This document shows, piece after piece, positions 34,747-47,215 of a stretch of 64,000 nt of DNA (positions are counted from its first letter, which is position 1; the number at the start of each line of letters is the position of its first letter). The stretch is from Cephalopachus bancanus (taxonomy: Eukaryota; Chordata; Mammalia; Primates; Tarsiidae). The stretch is taken from NCBI GenBank assembly GCA_027257055.1, contig JAPVLO010000007.1, positions 2,108,001 to 2,172,000 on the forward strand, given 5' to 3'. The translations under genes and the position numbers were made by a program. Below the pieces are notes generated by a model that saw nothing but the letters and a program-made list of their open reading frames with translations, did not search any database and was not told where the DNA came from.

Positions 34747-37700
34747 CCTGGAGCTAGAGTGTTGATTATTTAATGGGGTTAAAAATAGCAAGCATTTTAA
34801 CAACACATAATTTAAAATGTAGTTTTTCTCTTCTTGGTCCAGAAACATGTTGCCAAGTGGTAATCAGTGCATTCTTTGGAGAACAGGAAAGCCTCTACAA
34901 ACTTACATTGGTGTTAACATGCTGAAGTCCTCCTCACTATCTGTGTAGCTTCAGCTAGATAAGAGTTTGGCAAAGCAGATTAGGATAATTGTACAGGATA
35001 GTGAGGTAGTGAGGAAAAATATTCAAAAAACTAAACAAGCATTTCTTCATTTGAAAACCAACAGGTGGCAGAAGGATCCACCCATTCAAATAGTTTGAAG
35101 TATAACCTACGGTGTCTAACAGCACAGTCTTTCTTCGTTTATTTAATTATTTATATATTTACATATTTGGAAGTAGTACAACACTTTAACCAAAAAAAGA
35201 GATTGCCAGATTGCCTTTGATGAAAGCTGAAATAAAACCTCAGATATTCACAGTGATGTTAAAGAGAAAATACATACATGCAGGTTACAAGACTATGCAT
35301 AATAAATGATGGAATGAGATGTGATCAGTAGTGTCAGTTTTGAGAACACACAGAACTGGGCCTCCAGCAAAGTCTGAAACCTGCTCTGGAGTTTCCTTGT
35401 CACAAGAGTGCTTCGCTGGCAACAGGGATCATAAATCTTAAGGAGTAACATATACATAATACCTATTCGTGGGCATAATTGGAGACTGCGTCCTAATTAC
35501 CTCAGTAGGTTGATCTAGGTCAAAAGTTAAAAACTCAGAAGGTGAGGAGATAGGCTCAAGGCTTCATGAAGAGTTAAAAATTCATGCCATTTAGTCTAAC
35601 TGCAGGCTAAAGCCCAAGAAATTTTACTCCTGGAATTTATCTAGGCAAGACCAAATAAGTTAAGACTATACATTGCATTGTTTAAGGAATTGAAATATGT
35701 GAAACCTCAAGCAATGTTGATATGCCAGTTTTTGTAATACTGAAAAAAAAAAAACCCTTCTCCTTAGGGAAGCTAAGAGGAGAGAACACAATCCCTTATG
35801 GACACATGGCTTGAATCCAGGGGGGATAGAATGTCAAAATTATTTCATGGGGTTCACAAAAAAGTACATTTAGCAACATGTAGTTTAAACTTTAATTTTT
35901 TGTTTATTTCACAGAAATATGCTGTCCAATGGTAAACAGTGCATTCTTCAGAATGTGGTTTAGTTGCATACAAAACTACGTTGATGCTAATCAGCTGAAG
36001 GCCTCCACATTATCTGTGGAGTTTCACTCTAGGTAAGAGTTTGGCATGGCAGATATTTGGGTTTCTTTAAAGCATATCAAGAAAACAAATACATAAACTA
36101 ATCAGGATTTTCTTGCATTTGTCACCAACAAGTGGCAGATGGATCCATCCCTTCAAACACTTTGCTGTATTAAAAATGAGCATAAGCCGGGTTCGGTGGC
36201 TCAGCCTGTAATCCCGCGCCTTTGGGAGGCTGAGGTGAGTGGATTGCCTGAGCCCACGGGTTCGAGACCCGCCTGGGCAGCAAGACCTCATCTCTACAAT
36301 AAATCAAAAAATCAGCCGGGTGTGGTAGTGCATGCCTGTAATTCTGGCTACTCGGAAGGCTGACGCAGAAGGATCGCCGGAGCCCAGCAGGTCGAGGTTG
36401 CAGTGGCCGGGAGCAGCCACTGCACTCCAGTCTGGGTGACAGAGTGAGACTCCAACTCAAAAAAACAAAAAAAACAAAAACAACAACAACAAAAAAAAGA
36501 GCATAACAACACACTTTTTTCTTTCATTTATTTATTTAACTAAGTATGCATTTGGAAGTAAGCAAATTACTTTTTCTAAATAGAAGATTGCCAAATTGCC
36601 TCTGAAGGAAGCTGTAAGAAAACCTTCTATGTTCCCAGTGACATTAAAGAAAAAATACAAACGCGCAATGGGAAGCCTTTAGGCATAATACATAATGATA
36701 TGTGGTGTGATAATTGGTGCCAGTTTAGTGAGCAAAGCATGGTTGGAATCAAACAAAGTCTAAGACATGTTCTTAGGATCCCTTGCCACAAAAATACTAC
36801 ACTATGCAATTGAGCTCATTAAGCTTCAAGAGAAACAACTGTGTGTTACCTACTTCTGGGCTTACTTGGAGGCCCTTTCCTAATTACCTCAGGAGGTTGA
36901 ATCTAGTTCAAAAGTGAAAAAGACAGAAGGAATGAAGTTTGGTTCAAGGCTCTATGATGAGTTAAAAACTCATGCTTTTAACTATTACTGCAGATAAGGA
37001 TTTAGGTTATTTCACTCATAAAATTAATTCAGGCACACCTGTAGTATTTATGACTACACATTGCATTCTTTCATGAATGGAAATATATGAATCCCCAAAT
37101 TAAATTGCATCAACTTTTTAAAAGTACAAAGAAAAGCTGCTTCTCTTAGAAAAGCTGTGAGGAGAGAAGATAGCTTCTTATGCAACCATTATTTGTTTAC
37201 TAGAGGGCTCTGCTAGCAATATATATCACATATCATTAGTATTAAGGAGAAACACCTGTGTGGCAACTGGTTTTGGGCTACATTGCGACTGTTTCCTAAT
37301 TGTATCAGGAAGTTGAGTCTTGGTCAAAGGTAAAAAATTCTGAAGGAATAAAAAAAGTGTGGCTAACAAGACATCAGAGATTTTAAAGCGCAGCCAAAAT
37401 AAATAAATAAACAAATAAATAAATATACTTACCAGATTTTCCTGCATTTGTCACTGACAAGATGGATTCCCCCATTGGACCTGTCTGAAGTATAGCCTAC
37501 TGAGTCAAACATCATATTCATTTTTCCCTTAACTAAATATCTATCTATTTATGTATTTGGAAGTAAGTACAATATTTTCACAAAGAATGGAGTTTTCCAA
37601 ATTGCCTTCAAATGAAGCTGGAAGAAAACCTTACATATTCCCAGTGGTGTTTAGGTGAAAGCAGAAATGTGCATGTTGGCAGATCCTAGCCATAATAATC

Positions 37701-38194
37701 ATGGAATATGGTGTGATAAAGTTTTTGTCAGCTCATGGAATACAGGGTGGTGGGACTCCAGCTAAGTCAAAAAACCTGCTCTTGATTTCTCTTGCCAGAA
37801 GAGAGCTTTGCTGGGCAGTAGAGACCTTTAATCTTAAGAGGAAACACCTACGTGCTATTTTTTTCTGTGCTTAATTGGAGGCTGTTTCCTAATTTCCTCA
37901 GGAAACTGAATCTAGCTCAAAGGTAAAAGAGTCAGAATGAATGAAGACAGGATGTAAGCTCCTCTGAGATTTAAAAACTGAAACCTTTTAACTGCAGCTT
38001 AAGGCTCTAATATATTTCATTCCAGAATTAAATTAGGAAAGGTCATAATATTTAAGACTACACATTGAATGGTTTAAGAAACCAAAATATGTGAAATGTG
38101 AAACAAAGTCACTAACTCTATTTTTGGGAAAGTCCTTCTTTCTAAGAAGTCCTGAAGAAAGAATGCAGTCCCTTATGCAACATGCTTTGTACGC
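34747..38194 (-). repeat. Inverted higher-order repeat C9-B10-A10, with an Alu in B10
   Basis: C9 is about 34747-35817, B10 about 35818-37200 (including a 313-bp Alu), and A10 about 37201-38194. Confidence 0.8.
36186..36498 (+). mobile_element. Dimeric Alu in unit B10
   Basis: A full-length Alu on the + strand: a left arm with RNA polymerase III box-like words ('ggtggctcagcctgtaatcc' and 'ggttcgagacc'), a mid A-rich linker ('acaataaatcaaaaaatcag'), a right arm, and an A-rich tail with CAA repeats. An 8-bp TSD, GAGCATAA, is at 36178-36185 and 36499-36506. Alu elements are primate-specific 7SL-derived SINEs moved by L1 proteins. Confidence 0.95.
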
Positions 38195-40022
38195 CTTTGG
38201 TAGAGTGTTATGATTATTTCACAGTTTTAAATAGGATGCATTTGTAACACCAAGCAAGTTAAAATTTTGTTTTCCTGTTCTTGTCTCTGAAATATGTTGT
38301 CCAGTGTTAATCAGTGCATTCATTGGACATTGGGAAAGTCACCTACAATCCTATGTTGATGCTGATGTGCTTAAGACCTCAATATTATCTGTGTAGCTTC
38401 ACTCTAGACAGAGTTTTGCCTAGCATATATCAGGTTAATTTTACAGGGCAGCAAGGAAAAAAAATAAAATTGACTAATCAAGTCTTTATTTAAAAATGAC
38501 AGGTGGCAGATGGATCCAGTCATTCAAACAGTTTGAAGTATAACCTATTGTGTCTAACTCAGCACACTTTTTATTTATTTATTTATTTATTTGGAAGTAG
38601 TACAACACTTTAACAAAGAGAGGCGACTGACAAATTGCCTTTGAAGACAGCTGAAAGAAACACTTAGACGTTCCCAGTGACATCAAGTAGAAAACACAAA
38701 CGTGCAGGCTGCGAAACTCTATGCGTAATAAATGATGCAATGTTGTGCGATCATTGGTGTCAGTTCAGAGAACAAAGCATGGTTGGACTCAAGCAAAGTC
38801 TAAATCATACTCTTGATTTCCCTTGTCAGAAGAGTGTTGTACTGGGAAACAAGGATTATTAGGCTTAAGGAGAAACAATTTCATGCTACACATTCCTTAG
38901 CTTAATTGGAGGCTGCTTCCTTATTACCTCAGGAGGCTGAATCTAGTCAAAGGGGGAAAAGAAAGAAGGAATGAAGATTGGCTCATCTCCATGCAGAATT
39001 AAAAACTCATGCCTTTAACAGTAGCTTAAGTATTTAGCTTCAATCATGGAAATTTTTTTTGGCAAAACCATAGAATTTATACTACAAATTGCATTGTTTC
39101 ACAGATGGAAATATGTGAAACCCCAAAGTTGCTGACTCATTTGTTAAAAGTACAAATAAAAGTTACTTCTCCTAGAATAGCTGTGAGGAGCAAAGAGAAT
39201 CCCTGTGGAAATGTGGTTTGAATACTAGAGTGCTCCACTGGCGATATATTTCATTAGTATTAAGGAGAAATATTTGTGTGCTAACTACTTCTGGGCTTAA
39301 TTGGAAGCTGTTTTCTAATTGCCTTAGGATGCTGAGTCTTGTTCAAAGGTGAAAAGCTCTGAAGGAATGAAAAGAGTTTGGCCAAGATGATATCAGTGTT
39401 TCTTTAACAATGAATGGAGATTGTTAAATCATCTTTGACCAATGCTGGGAGAAAATCTAAGATGTCCCCAGTGGTTTTTAAGTGAAAGCACAAAGGTGGG
39501 TGTTGCTAGACACTAGGTGTAATAATCATAGAATATGGTGTGATCATTTTTGTCAGCTCAGTGAATACAGCATGGTGGGACTCCAGCTTAGTAAAAAAAA
39601 CCTGTTCTGGATTTCTCTTGCCAGAAGAGTGCTTTTCTGGGCAAAAAAGATCTTTAAGCTTAAGGATAAACACCTGCATGCTACCTAGTACCAGGCTTAA
39701 TTGGAGGCTGCTTCCTAATTAACTCAAGAGGCTGTTGTAGGCGAAATGTAAAAAACTCAGAAGGAGAGGATATAAGCTCAAGTCTTCATGAAGTGTTAAA
39801 AACTCATGACCTTTAACTGCAGCTTCAAGCCCAAGATAATTTCTCTCCTGGAATTAATTTAGGCAAGCCCAAAGAATTTAAGACTACACATTGCATTTTT
39901 TTAAGGAATTGAAATATATAAAGCCCCAAACAAATTTACTAAGTCAGTTTTTTGTATAAGTACCAAAAATATCCTTCTCTCTAGGAAAGCTATGAGGGAA
40001 GAACGGAAACATGGTGTGTATC
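38195..40022 (-). repeat. Inverted hybrid units (C10/B11 and A11/C11)
   Basis: 38195-39225 begins as a C unit (marker about 38,550), becomes a B/C mosaic at about 38,735-38,850 and continues as B. 39226-40022 is A-type up to about 39,409, then skips its marker and microsatellite region, stays A-type to about 39,690, and ends as C. Only ~797 bp of the second hybrid remain. Confidence 0.7.
38570..38592 (-). repeat. (ATTT)n microsatellite
   Basis: Five or more tandem TTTA copies, the reverse complement of the AAAT run found in each array unit. Confidence 0.9.
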
Positions 40023-41677
40023 CTGTGAGATAGAACGTTAAAATTATTTAACAGGGTTCTCAAAAGGAAGCACTTTTAACAACATATAATTTAAAATGTA
40101 GTTTTTCTCTCCCTTTCTTAGAGACAAGTTTCCCAGTTGTGCATTAATCAGAATGTTGTAAAATTCGGTACAAACATATGTTGATGCTAATCATATGAAG
40201 ACCTACACATTATCTGTGTAGATTCATTCTAGGTAGGAGTGTGGCATAGCAAATATTCGATTTCTTTAAAGCATAGAAAATAAACTAACCAGGTTTTTTA
40301 TTCCGTTGTCACCAAGTGGCTGATATATACATTCCTTCAGTTTGCCATATAAACAAATGAGTCTAACACCAAACATTTATTTATTTATTTCACTGCTTAT
40401 GTATTTGGAAGTAAGTAAATTACTTTTAAAAAGAAAGGAGATTGCCAAATTGCCTTTGAAGGAAGCTTAAATAAATCTTTAGATGTTCCCAGTCACATTA
40501 AACATGACTGTTGGACATCTTTTGGCATAATACATCAAGAAATGTGGTGTGATTACTACTTCCAGTTCAGAGAACAAAGCGTGGTGGGAGTCAAACAAAA
40601 TCTAAAATATGCTCTGAGTTCTCTTATCACAAAAGTACTACACTAGGCAATTGAGATCAATAGGCTAAAAGAGAAACACCTGTGTGTTACCTACTTTGGG
40701 GCTTAATTGGAGGCTTTCCTAATAACCTCAGAAGTCTGAATCTACGTCAAAGTTGAAAAAGTCAGAATAACGAAGGTTGGATCAAAGCTCCAAGAAGTGT
40801 TAAAAACTCATGCCTTCTACTCTAACTGTAGTTTGAGGATTTAAAATAGTTTACATCAAATTACTTTAGGCAAACCCACAGTGATTATTACCAAATATTA
40901 CATTCATTCACAGATGGAAATATGTAAAACTCCAAACAAAGTTGCTAGGCCAATTTTTATAAGTACAGATAAAAGTTCTTTCTCCAAAAAAACCTTTGAG
41001 GAGAGAAGGGGGTCCCTTCTGGAAAAATGGTTTGCATACTAGAGTGCTCCACTGGCAGTTTATATCACTAGAATTAAGGAGAAACACCTGTGTGTTAACT
41101 ACTTCTGTGCTTAATTGGAGGCTGATTCCTAATTGCCTCAGGAGGCTGAGACTTAGTCAAAGATGAAAAACTGAAGGAATGAAAATAGTTTGTCAGCTCA
41201 GAGAATGCAGTGTGGTGGAACTCCAGCTAAGTAAAAAAAAAAAAAAAAGAACTGTTTTGGAATTCTTTTTAAACAAGAGTGCTTTCTGGGAAATAGAGAT
41301 CATTAGGATTAAGAGGAAACTCCTATGTGTTACCTTCTTCTGTTCTTAATTGGAGGCTCTTTACTAATGACTAAGGAAATGGAATATAGGTCAAAGTTCA
41401 GAGTCAGAATGAACGAAGTTAGGCTGAAGTCTTTATAAATATTTAAAACCTCAAGCCCTTTAACAGCAGCTTAGGGTTCTAGTATATATTTCGTTTCTGA
41501 ATTAAATTAGGCAAGCCCATAGTATTTAAGACTACATATTGCATTGTTTTAGAGATCAAAATATGTGAAACCCAATGTAATTCCTAACTTCATTTTGGTG
41601 GAAGTACAAAGAAATGGTCCTTTCTACGCATGTTAAGAGGAGAAAACACAGTCCATTGTGGAAACGAGTTTTGTATC
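40023..41677 (-). repeat. Inverted units B12 and A12 (deleted)
   Basis: B12 is about 40023-41039, with its marker near 40,362. A12 is about 41040-41677 and short (638 bp): at about 41,185 'gaatgaaaatag' jumps directly to 'tttgtcagctcagagaatgc', so marker, microsatellite and neighbours are lost. An A run lies at 41,233-41,249. Confidence 0.75.
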
Positions 41678-42576
41678 CTTGGGGCTAGAGTGTTATAATT
41701 ATTTCTTGGGGTTCACAATAGGAAGCAATTTTAGCAACAAACAAGTTAAAATGTAGTTTTTCTGTTCATGTCCCAAAAACATATTGCCAGTTGTAATGAG
41801 TGTATTCAATGTAGAATGGGGAAGTTGTCTACAAACATACATTGATGGTAACAAGATTAAGGTCTCCACATTATCTGTGTAGCTGCACTCTAGATAAGAG
41901 TTTGAGAAAGCAGATATCAGGATAATTTTACAGGATAGTGAGGAGAAAAAAAGAAAATGAACGAAGCTTCTCTTCATTTGAAAACCGACAGTTAGCAGAT
42001 GGATCCACCCATCCAGACAGTTTGAAGTACAATTTATTGAATCTAACACACAACACTCTTTTTTCATTTATTTATATATTTATGTATTTGGAAGTAGGAC
42101 AAGAGTTTAATAACGAATGTAGATTGTCAAATTGCCTTTGAAGCAAGCTAAAAGCAAATCTTAGTATTCCCAGGGATGTTAAAGAGTAAACATAAAAGCG
42201 CAAGGTGCAAGACTCTATGCATAATAAATGATGGAATGTTGTGTGATCAATTGTGTCAGTTCAGAGAACAAAGTGTAGTGGGACTCCGGGAAAGTCTGAA
42301 ACCTACTCTGGTGGTGTTCCCTTGTCAGAAGAGTGCTTCCCTGGGCAACAGAAATCGTTAGGCTTAAGGAGAAACACCTGCATGCTACTTATTACCAGGG
42401 TTAATTGGAGGCTGCTTCCTAATTAACTCAGGAGGCTGATTTAACCAAAATGTAAAAAACTCAGAAGGAGAGGAGATAGGCTCAAGTCTTCAGCAAGAGT
42501 TAAAAAAATCATGTCCTTTACTCTAACTGCAGCTTCATCTCCCAAGACAATTTCAGTCCTGGAAATAATTTAGGCA
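41678..42576 (-). repeat. Inverted unit C12, left of ERV2
   Basis: C-type unit with its marker at about 42,040. Its final bases GGCA (42573-42576) are the TSD of ERV2 and recur at 57488-57491, where C12 continues. Confidence 0.8.
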
Positions 42577-43306
42577 TGTTGTGACCAGAGTGTGAGAAGA
42601 TAAGTTGCCAACCTGCAGAAAATCAAATTAAGAGTCCTTTATTTAAGACTGTGACCAAGAGAGGCTATTGCCATAAAAGCTGTTGGCCCCAAGCAGAGCA
42701 AGCAAGGAGTTTTTAAAGGCAAAAACCACAAGTGGGCTACATAGCAACTTAGCAATCATGGCAACCACAAACTAGCAATTTAGCCATAGTAACCATAAAC
42801 TAGCAACTTAGCCATAGCAACCATAAACTAGCAACTTAGCAACCCAAATGGGAACTTTTTATTGTTAGGAGTTTTGATTAACTCTATGTCCCAGGCACAG
42901 CCAGTGACTGGAAAGTCCCTGGAGTTATGCCAACAAGATATGGTTTAAGGTAGTTACATAGAGACAAGGTGGAAGAATGTACTCCATTACATAATGGAGT
43001 AACCTTGGTTAGGACACTAATAAAATATGAGAACAAAATATGAGAATGTAACAACGGGGTTTTGCAAGGCATAACATTTGATTTTAGTTAACAAAGATAC
43101 AGTTACAGGGAACTTGTGGCTAGGGAGTTTTCAAATGGTCAGGGAGAACAAGGATGTGGGTCTGTGGCTACAAGGAACCTGCATCAACTTCATGGAGGGG
43201 GCATTTCTGGGCAGCAAGCAGCTAAGATGGAGTATTTTAAAACAAAATGAAGTTACTTATTTTAAACAAGCTGTTATAGGCTATTATAAGATTTACAAAC
43301 ATTTCA
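42577..43306 (-). repeat. ERV2 3' LTR
   Basis: 730 bp, TGTTGTGACC...CATTTCA on the + strand. An AATAAA signal on the - strand is at 42638-42643. A TATA-like 'TTTAAAAA' lies near 42,711-42,718. It contains a short tandem repeat (42742-42846) that makes it longer than the 5' LTR. Confidence 0.9.
42742..42846 (-). repeat. ~28-bp tandem repeat inside the ERV2 3' LTR
   Basis: About four copies of a unit like 'caacttagccatagcaacc' followed by 'ataaactag'. The matching place in the 5' LTR (about 56,991-57,040) has about two copies. Confidence 0.85.
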
Positions 43307-43320
43307 TTTCCCCCTTTTAC
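43307..43320 (-). other. Polypurine tract of ERV2
   Basis: The - strand reads AAAAGGGGGAAA next to the 3' LTR. Confidence 0.8.
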
Positions 43321-43589
43321 TTGTTCATGAGTCAGTGCATTGACTCATTAATCATGGTTATGGAATTATAATAGGTTTCATATGCATGAGTTTTACAGAA
43401 TTGATTCACCATTTAACAAAGTTGATAAACCAGTTTAATACACAAGGTTCTATGAGTAAGCCAAGGAAGAAGAGTATGAGAGGTCCAGCTAAACTGGTAA
43501 TTAGGGTTTTTATTCACAGTTCACATTTTCTAGCCGGGTGGAGTCATGTCATTGAGTTTGTTAAATTCAGTCTTTTTGACACATGAGTG

Positions 43590-44601
43590 ATGGATTCACG
43601 CTGGTATTCCATTAGCTTTGAATGCCATTGGGATGGTGAGGAGGACAATGTAGGGTCCCTTCCAGGCAGGGGTTAAGCCTACTTTCTGAAGTTTCTTTAC
43701 ATAGACCAGGTACCCAGGCTGGAATGGGTGACACAGTGTAGATGATAGTGTAGGTAAAGCGGTACGGATGTTGGAATGGATGGTGGCCTGGATCTGCTGG
43801 AGGGACTGGAGATACTTTAATAAAGACCAATTTGTAATTTTTTCAAGAATGGGATCCCACAACTGGAGTAGCGGGGGAGGGGACCTCCCAAATATAATTT
43901 TAGAAGGGGTAAACCAGCCTTGTATGGGGTGCATCAGCGCCATAAAAGGGCCAAAGGCAAAAGGTTTATCCACTTTTACCAGTTTTTATTATTAATTTTG
44001 TTAAAGTGAACTTGAGAGTCCAGTTCATGTATTTTACATGTCCAGAATTTTGTGGTTGGTAAGCACAATGCAGTTTCCAATTAATGTTTAGTGCTTTACT
44101 AACCAGTTGCACTATGGACAAGGTAAAAGCAGGACCATTATAGAGCCAGTAGAGATGGGGAGCCCAAACCTAGGAATAATTTTTTAAATAAAAACCTTGT
44201 AACTGTAAGTGCAGTTTCATTTTTGGTGGTGAAGGCCTCCACACATCCAGAAAAAATATTTATAAACGCTAGAAGATAGTTGCATCCTGCATAAGGAGGT
44301 TTTATTTTAGTGAAGTTTATTTCCTTCCAGGGCTTGACCCTCATACTCTAATGCCAGTCTGAGGCTTGGGCCCTTGCTTGGCATTAACTTGGGTACAAGC
44401 CAGGCACATTTTGGTTACCTTTTCAGTCATGTAATTTAACTCATTGATATGGTAAAAGTGATTTAATAGTTCAGTCATTTTGGTGCCTCCCAAGTGGGTA
44501 GTAGAATGCAGTTGTTTTACCAAAGTGTATCTAAGTATTTCAGGTAGGATAATTTTAGAATCCTTGATCCACCATCCAGTTGGATTTTTGTAAGCCCCCA
44601 T
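43590..44601 (-). pseudogene. ERV2 integrase remnant
   Basis: Integrase joins viral DNA to the host chromosome. The N-terminal zinc-binding HHCC region is in 44341-44601 ('KQLHSTTHLGGTKM' and 'MCLACTQVNAKQGP'). The start of the core is in 44138-44344, where the first catalytic Asp reads as Asn ('EINFTKIKPP'). The C-terminal GPY/F domain is in 43596-43973 ('LTPAWKGPYIVLL'). The three pieces are in different frames or separated by stops. About 280 bp follow before the LTR, without env. Confidence 0.85.
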
Positions 44602-44869
44602 CCGATTTGCTTGTTCCTCTTTTTCTTGAGTATTGGTGGGTTGTGGGAGAGAGAGGAACTGAAAAAGTTTTAGTTGGTAAGATATTTAGGGGTTAAACTG
44701 AAAGCTTTGCCACCTCTCAAGCTGCCTGGTCTGTCAGGTGGTTGCCAGTTGCCTCTGCGGTGTCCGATTTTTGGTGTCCTCTGCAATGAACAACAGCTAC
44801 CTCTTTTAAAGCCATATAGCCTTTAAAAGGGCTAAGATTTTTTCCTTGTTTTTTAGTCTTACCTGCCAG

Positions 44870-45380
44870 GGTAAGAAGTCCTTGTTCCTTTTAGATCATG
44901 GCATGGACATGGAGTGTAGCAAAGGCATATTGGCTGTCAGTGAAGATACTTATTTGTTTTCCTGTTCCCCAGCGCAGGGCCTGAGTTAAGGTTATTAATT
45001 CAGACTTTTGGGCCAATGTCCCATTGGGCAACAACTGTGACCAGATCATGTTCTGAGTTGTGGTTACTGCTGTACCAGCCTTACAGACTCCCCCTATTAC
45101 CAGACTGCTGCCATCCGTGAACAGGTCAGCATCAGTCTTGTTGAGGAGAGTGTCCTGAATCAGAGCAGCTGGCCTGAGAGATGTCCAACATGTCTTCACA
45201 GCCATGAATGGGCATCTCCAGATTATTACTTGGCAACAGAGTAGCAGGATTAAGGCATTTAGTAGGAGATAAAATTTGTCTAGGCTGGTCAAGTAGGAGG
45301 CTTTGATATTGGGTGATGCATGCATTTGACATCCAGCAGACAGAGGCTCCCTAGAGAAGAGTTTTAACAGCATGAGGAAT
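44870..45380 (-). pseudogene. ERV2 RNase H remnant
   Basis: RNase H removes the RNA strand from the RNA-DNA hybrid. A 160-codon open stretch (44891-45373) shows 'DADLFTDGSSLV', 'AQKSELITLTQALRWG' and 'ISIFTDSQYAFATLHVH', which hold the TDG, E and TDS acidic residues of the family. No intact start or link to RT remains. Confidence 0.85.
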
Positions 45381-45399
45381 GGTTAAGATCAAGTTTTGA

Positions 45400-46392
45400 C
45401 TGAAAGTTAGTTTGTCTGCTTTCTTAACTAGTAGAGCTATGGTGGCAATAGCTCAGAGGCAGGTCAACCATCCTGAGGCCACTGGGTCCAGCCTCTTTGA
45501 CAGGTAAGCCACCAGTCATTTCCAAGGTTCTAAGGTCGGGATAAGGACCCTTTTTGCGATTCCTCACTGTTCATAAATGAGCAGGTGGAAAGGCTTGGTA
45601 ACATCTGGGAAGGCTAAAGCTGGGACTTGAGTGAGAGCTGTCTTTAACTGCTGGAATGCTTGTTCCTTGGTATTAGTCCAATTTAGGGGCTGATATATAG
45701 AGGCAGATAGACAGATAGATAGATAGGTAGATAGATATCATACATATGAGATATATATAAAGAGAGAGCAGTAGCTGTATATAGAGGCTTGGCTATGTCA
45801 GCAAATCCCGGGATTTATAACCGGCAGTACCCTGCCACCCCCAGGAATTCCCATACCTTCTTCTTCACTGTTGGTGTGGGAATCCGGAGGATGACTTCCT
45901 TCCAAGTTGAGGTCAGGGCTTGTTTACCCTTTGTTAGCTGGTGTTCCAGGTAGGAAACTTCAGTTGAACAGAGTTATGCCTTTTTAGCTGAGATGCAGTA
46001 GCCCAGGTCTTGAGTGTCCAAATCTGCTACTGTAAGAGATTATTTACATATTGCAGCAAAGTGTATTCAGGGTGTTAGGTCCAGAACCTAGGCAAGTCCT
46101 GTTGCAGGGCTTCCCCGAACAGATGGGGAGTTATTGAAACCCTGCAACAACCTGGTCCAACTGAGCTGACTGATGTCCCCTGAGTCAGGAATTGTCCATT
46201 CAAAATATCTGATGTTGAGGGAGAAGCAGACTGATTTAATGTGTGTGGGCTTGGAACAGTAGGATGAATTGTTTTAACGTGTTTGTTGTCTTCTCTTATG
46301 TTCTGAACAGGTCGGTAATTTGATGTTCCTGGCTTTTTGACTAGCAGGAAGGGAGTGTTCCATACTGACTGGCATGGTGTTTGGATATTAAC
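45400..46392 (-). pseudogene. ERV2 reverse transcriptase remnant
   Basis: Decayed RT on the - strand. The fingers motif '[18 protein letters not shown]' is visible near 46,280-46,340. Near 46,040 the catalytic motif reads LLQYVNN, so the Y-V-D-D aspartates are lost, followed shortly by a stop. A GATA-type simple repeat is embedded at about 45,700-45,740. Confidence 0.8.
45702..45740 (+). repeat. GATA-type microsatellite inside ERV2 pol
   Basis: 'agatagacagatagatagat' and following imperfect copies, running into an AT-rich stretch to about 45,770. ERV1 has ordinary pol sequence at this place, so the repeat arose or expanded in ERV2. Confidence 0.85.
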
Positions 46393-46394
46393 TG

Positions 46395-46811
46395 CTAAGA
46401 GTCTTTTTTCTTTTTAGTTTCTCCCTTTGTTTTATTTGCTGGCTTTGAGCTAGGTTGGGAGGCCCAAATGGAAGCAACTAATACTTTTGATTGCTGTTTT
46501 GTTGCTCTGCTCATTTTCTTGTTTTCCTGTTTCTGTTTTTCAGCATTTTGGTTATTAAAAACCTTTTGGGCTACTTTGAGTAGCTGAGAAATGTTTATCC
46601 CTGTAAAACACTCAAGTTTCTGTAACTTTTTCCAGATGTCAGGAGCTGCCTGAGCCACAAAAGTCAAATTGATAGCCTGAGCATTCTTGGGTGCTGAGGG
46701 ATCAAATGGAGTATAAGTATGGAATGCCTCTTGGAGTCATTCAAGAAATATTCCCAGTGACTTCTGAGAGTCCTGAATAACCTTCATAGTTTTGAAAAGA
46801 TTAATAGATTT
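46395..46811 (-). pseudogene. ERV2 gag remnant, capsid part left of the L1 nest
   Basis: A 90-codon open stretch (46395-46667) encodes the C-terminal end of capsid ('APDIWKKLQKLECFTGINIS') and the charged stretch after it ('KQKQENKKMSRATKQQ'). It is clearly homologous to ERV1 5278-5676, but the nucleocapsid end is gone. The L1 insertion begins after the TSD at 46812-46826. Confidence 0.85.
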
Positions 46812-47215
46812 TTGGGCTGCTCCCTTTGTTTTTTTTTATTATTTTTTTAATCAATATTTTTTATTATGATTTTTTGGGGTACAGTTAAGGGTTAGGTGTA
46901 CAATTACGTTTCATTCAGGCACCCTGTTGATAAGAGGTGTTTCCCCATCCCCAGACAGATATCTGCGACTGTTAATCCCATCCCCCTCCCCACCCATAGT
47001 TTCCCAGTACCATCAGTCATTTTCTTACAGTATTACATTGGATGTTCAAGGTCCATTATATGAGTGAGAACTTGTGATACTCGGAACTTTGTTTCTGTGA
47101 GAGGTCACTCAGTATTATAGACTCTAGTTCCATCCAGGTTGCTGTGAAATTCATGATTTTGTTCTTTTTTATGACCACATAGTATTCCATTGTGTATATG
47201 TACCACTTTTTTTTT

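Noticed and set aside
36067..36514. Reading frames around 36.1-36.5 kb
   Set aside because: All derive from the Alu at 36186-36498 and its flanks.
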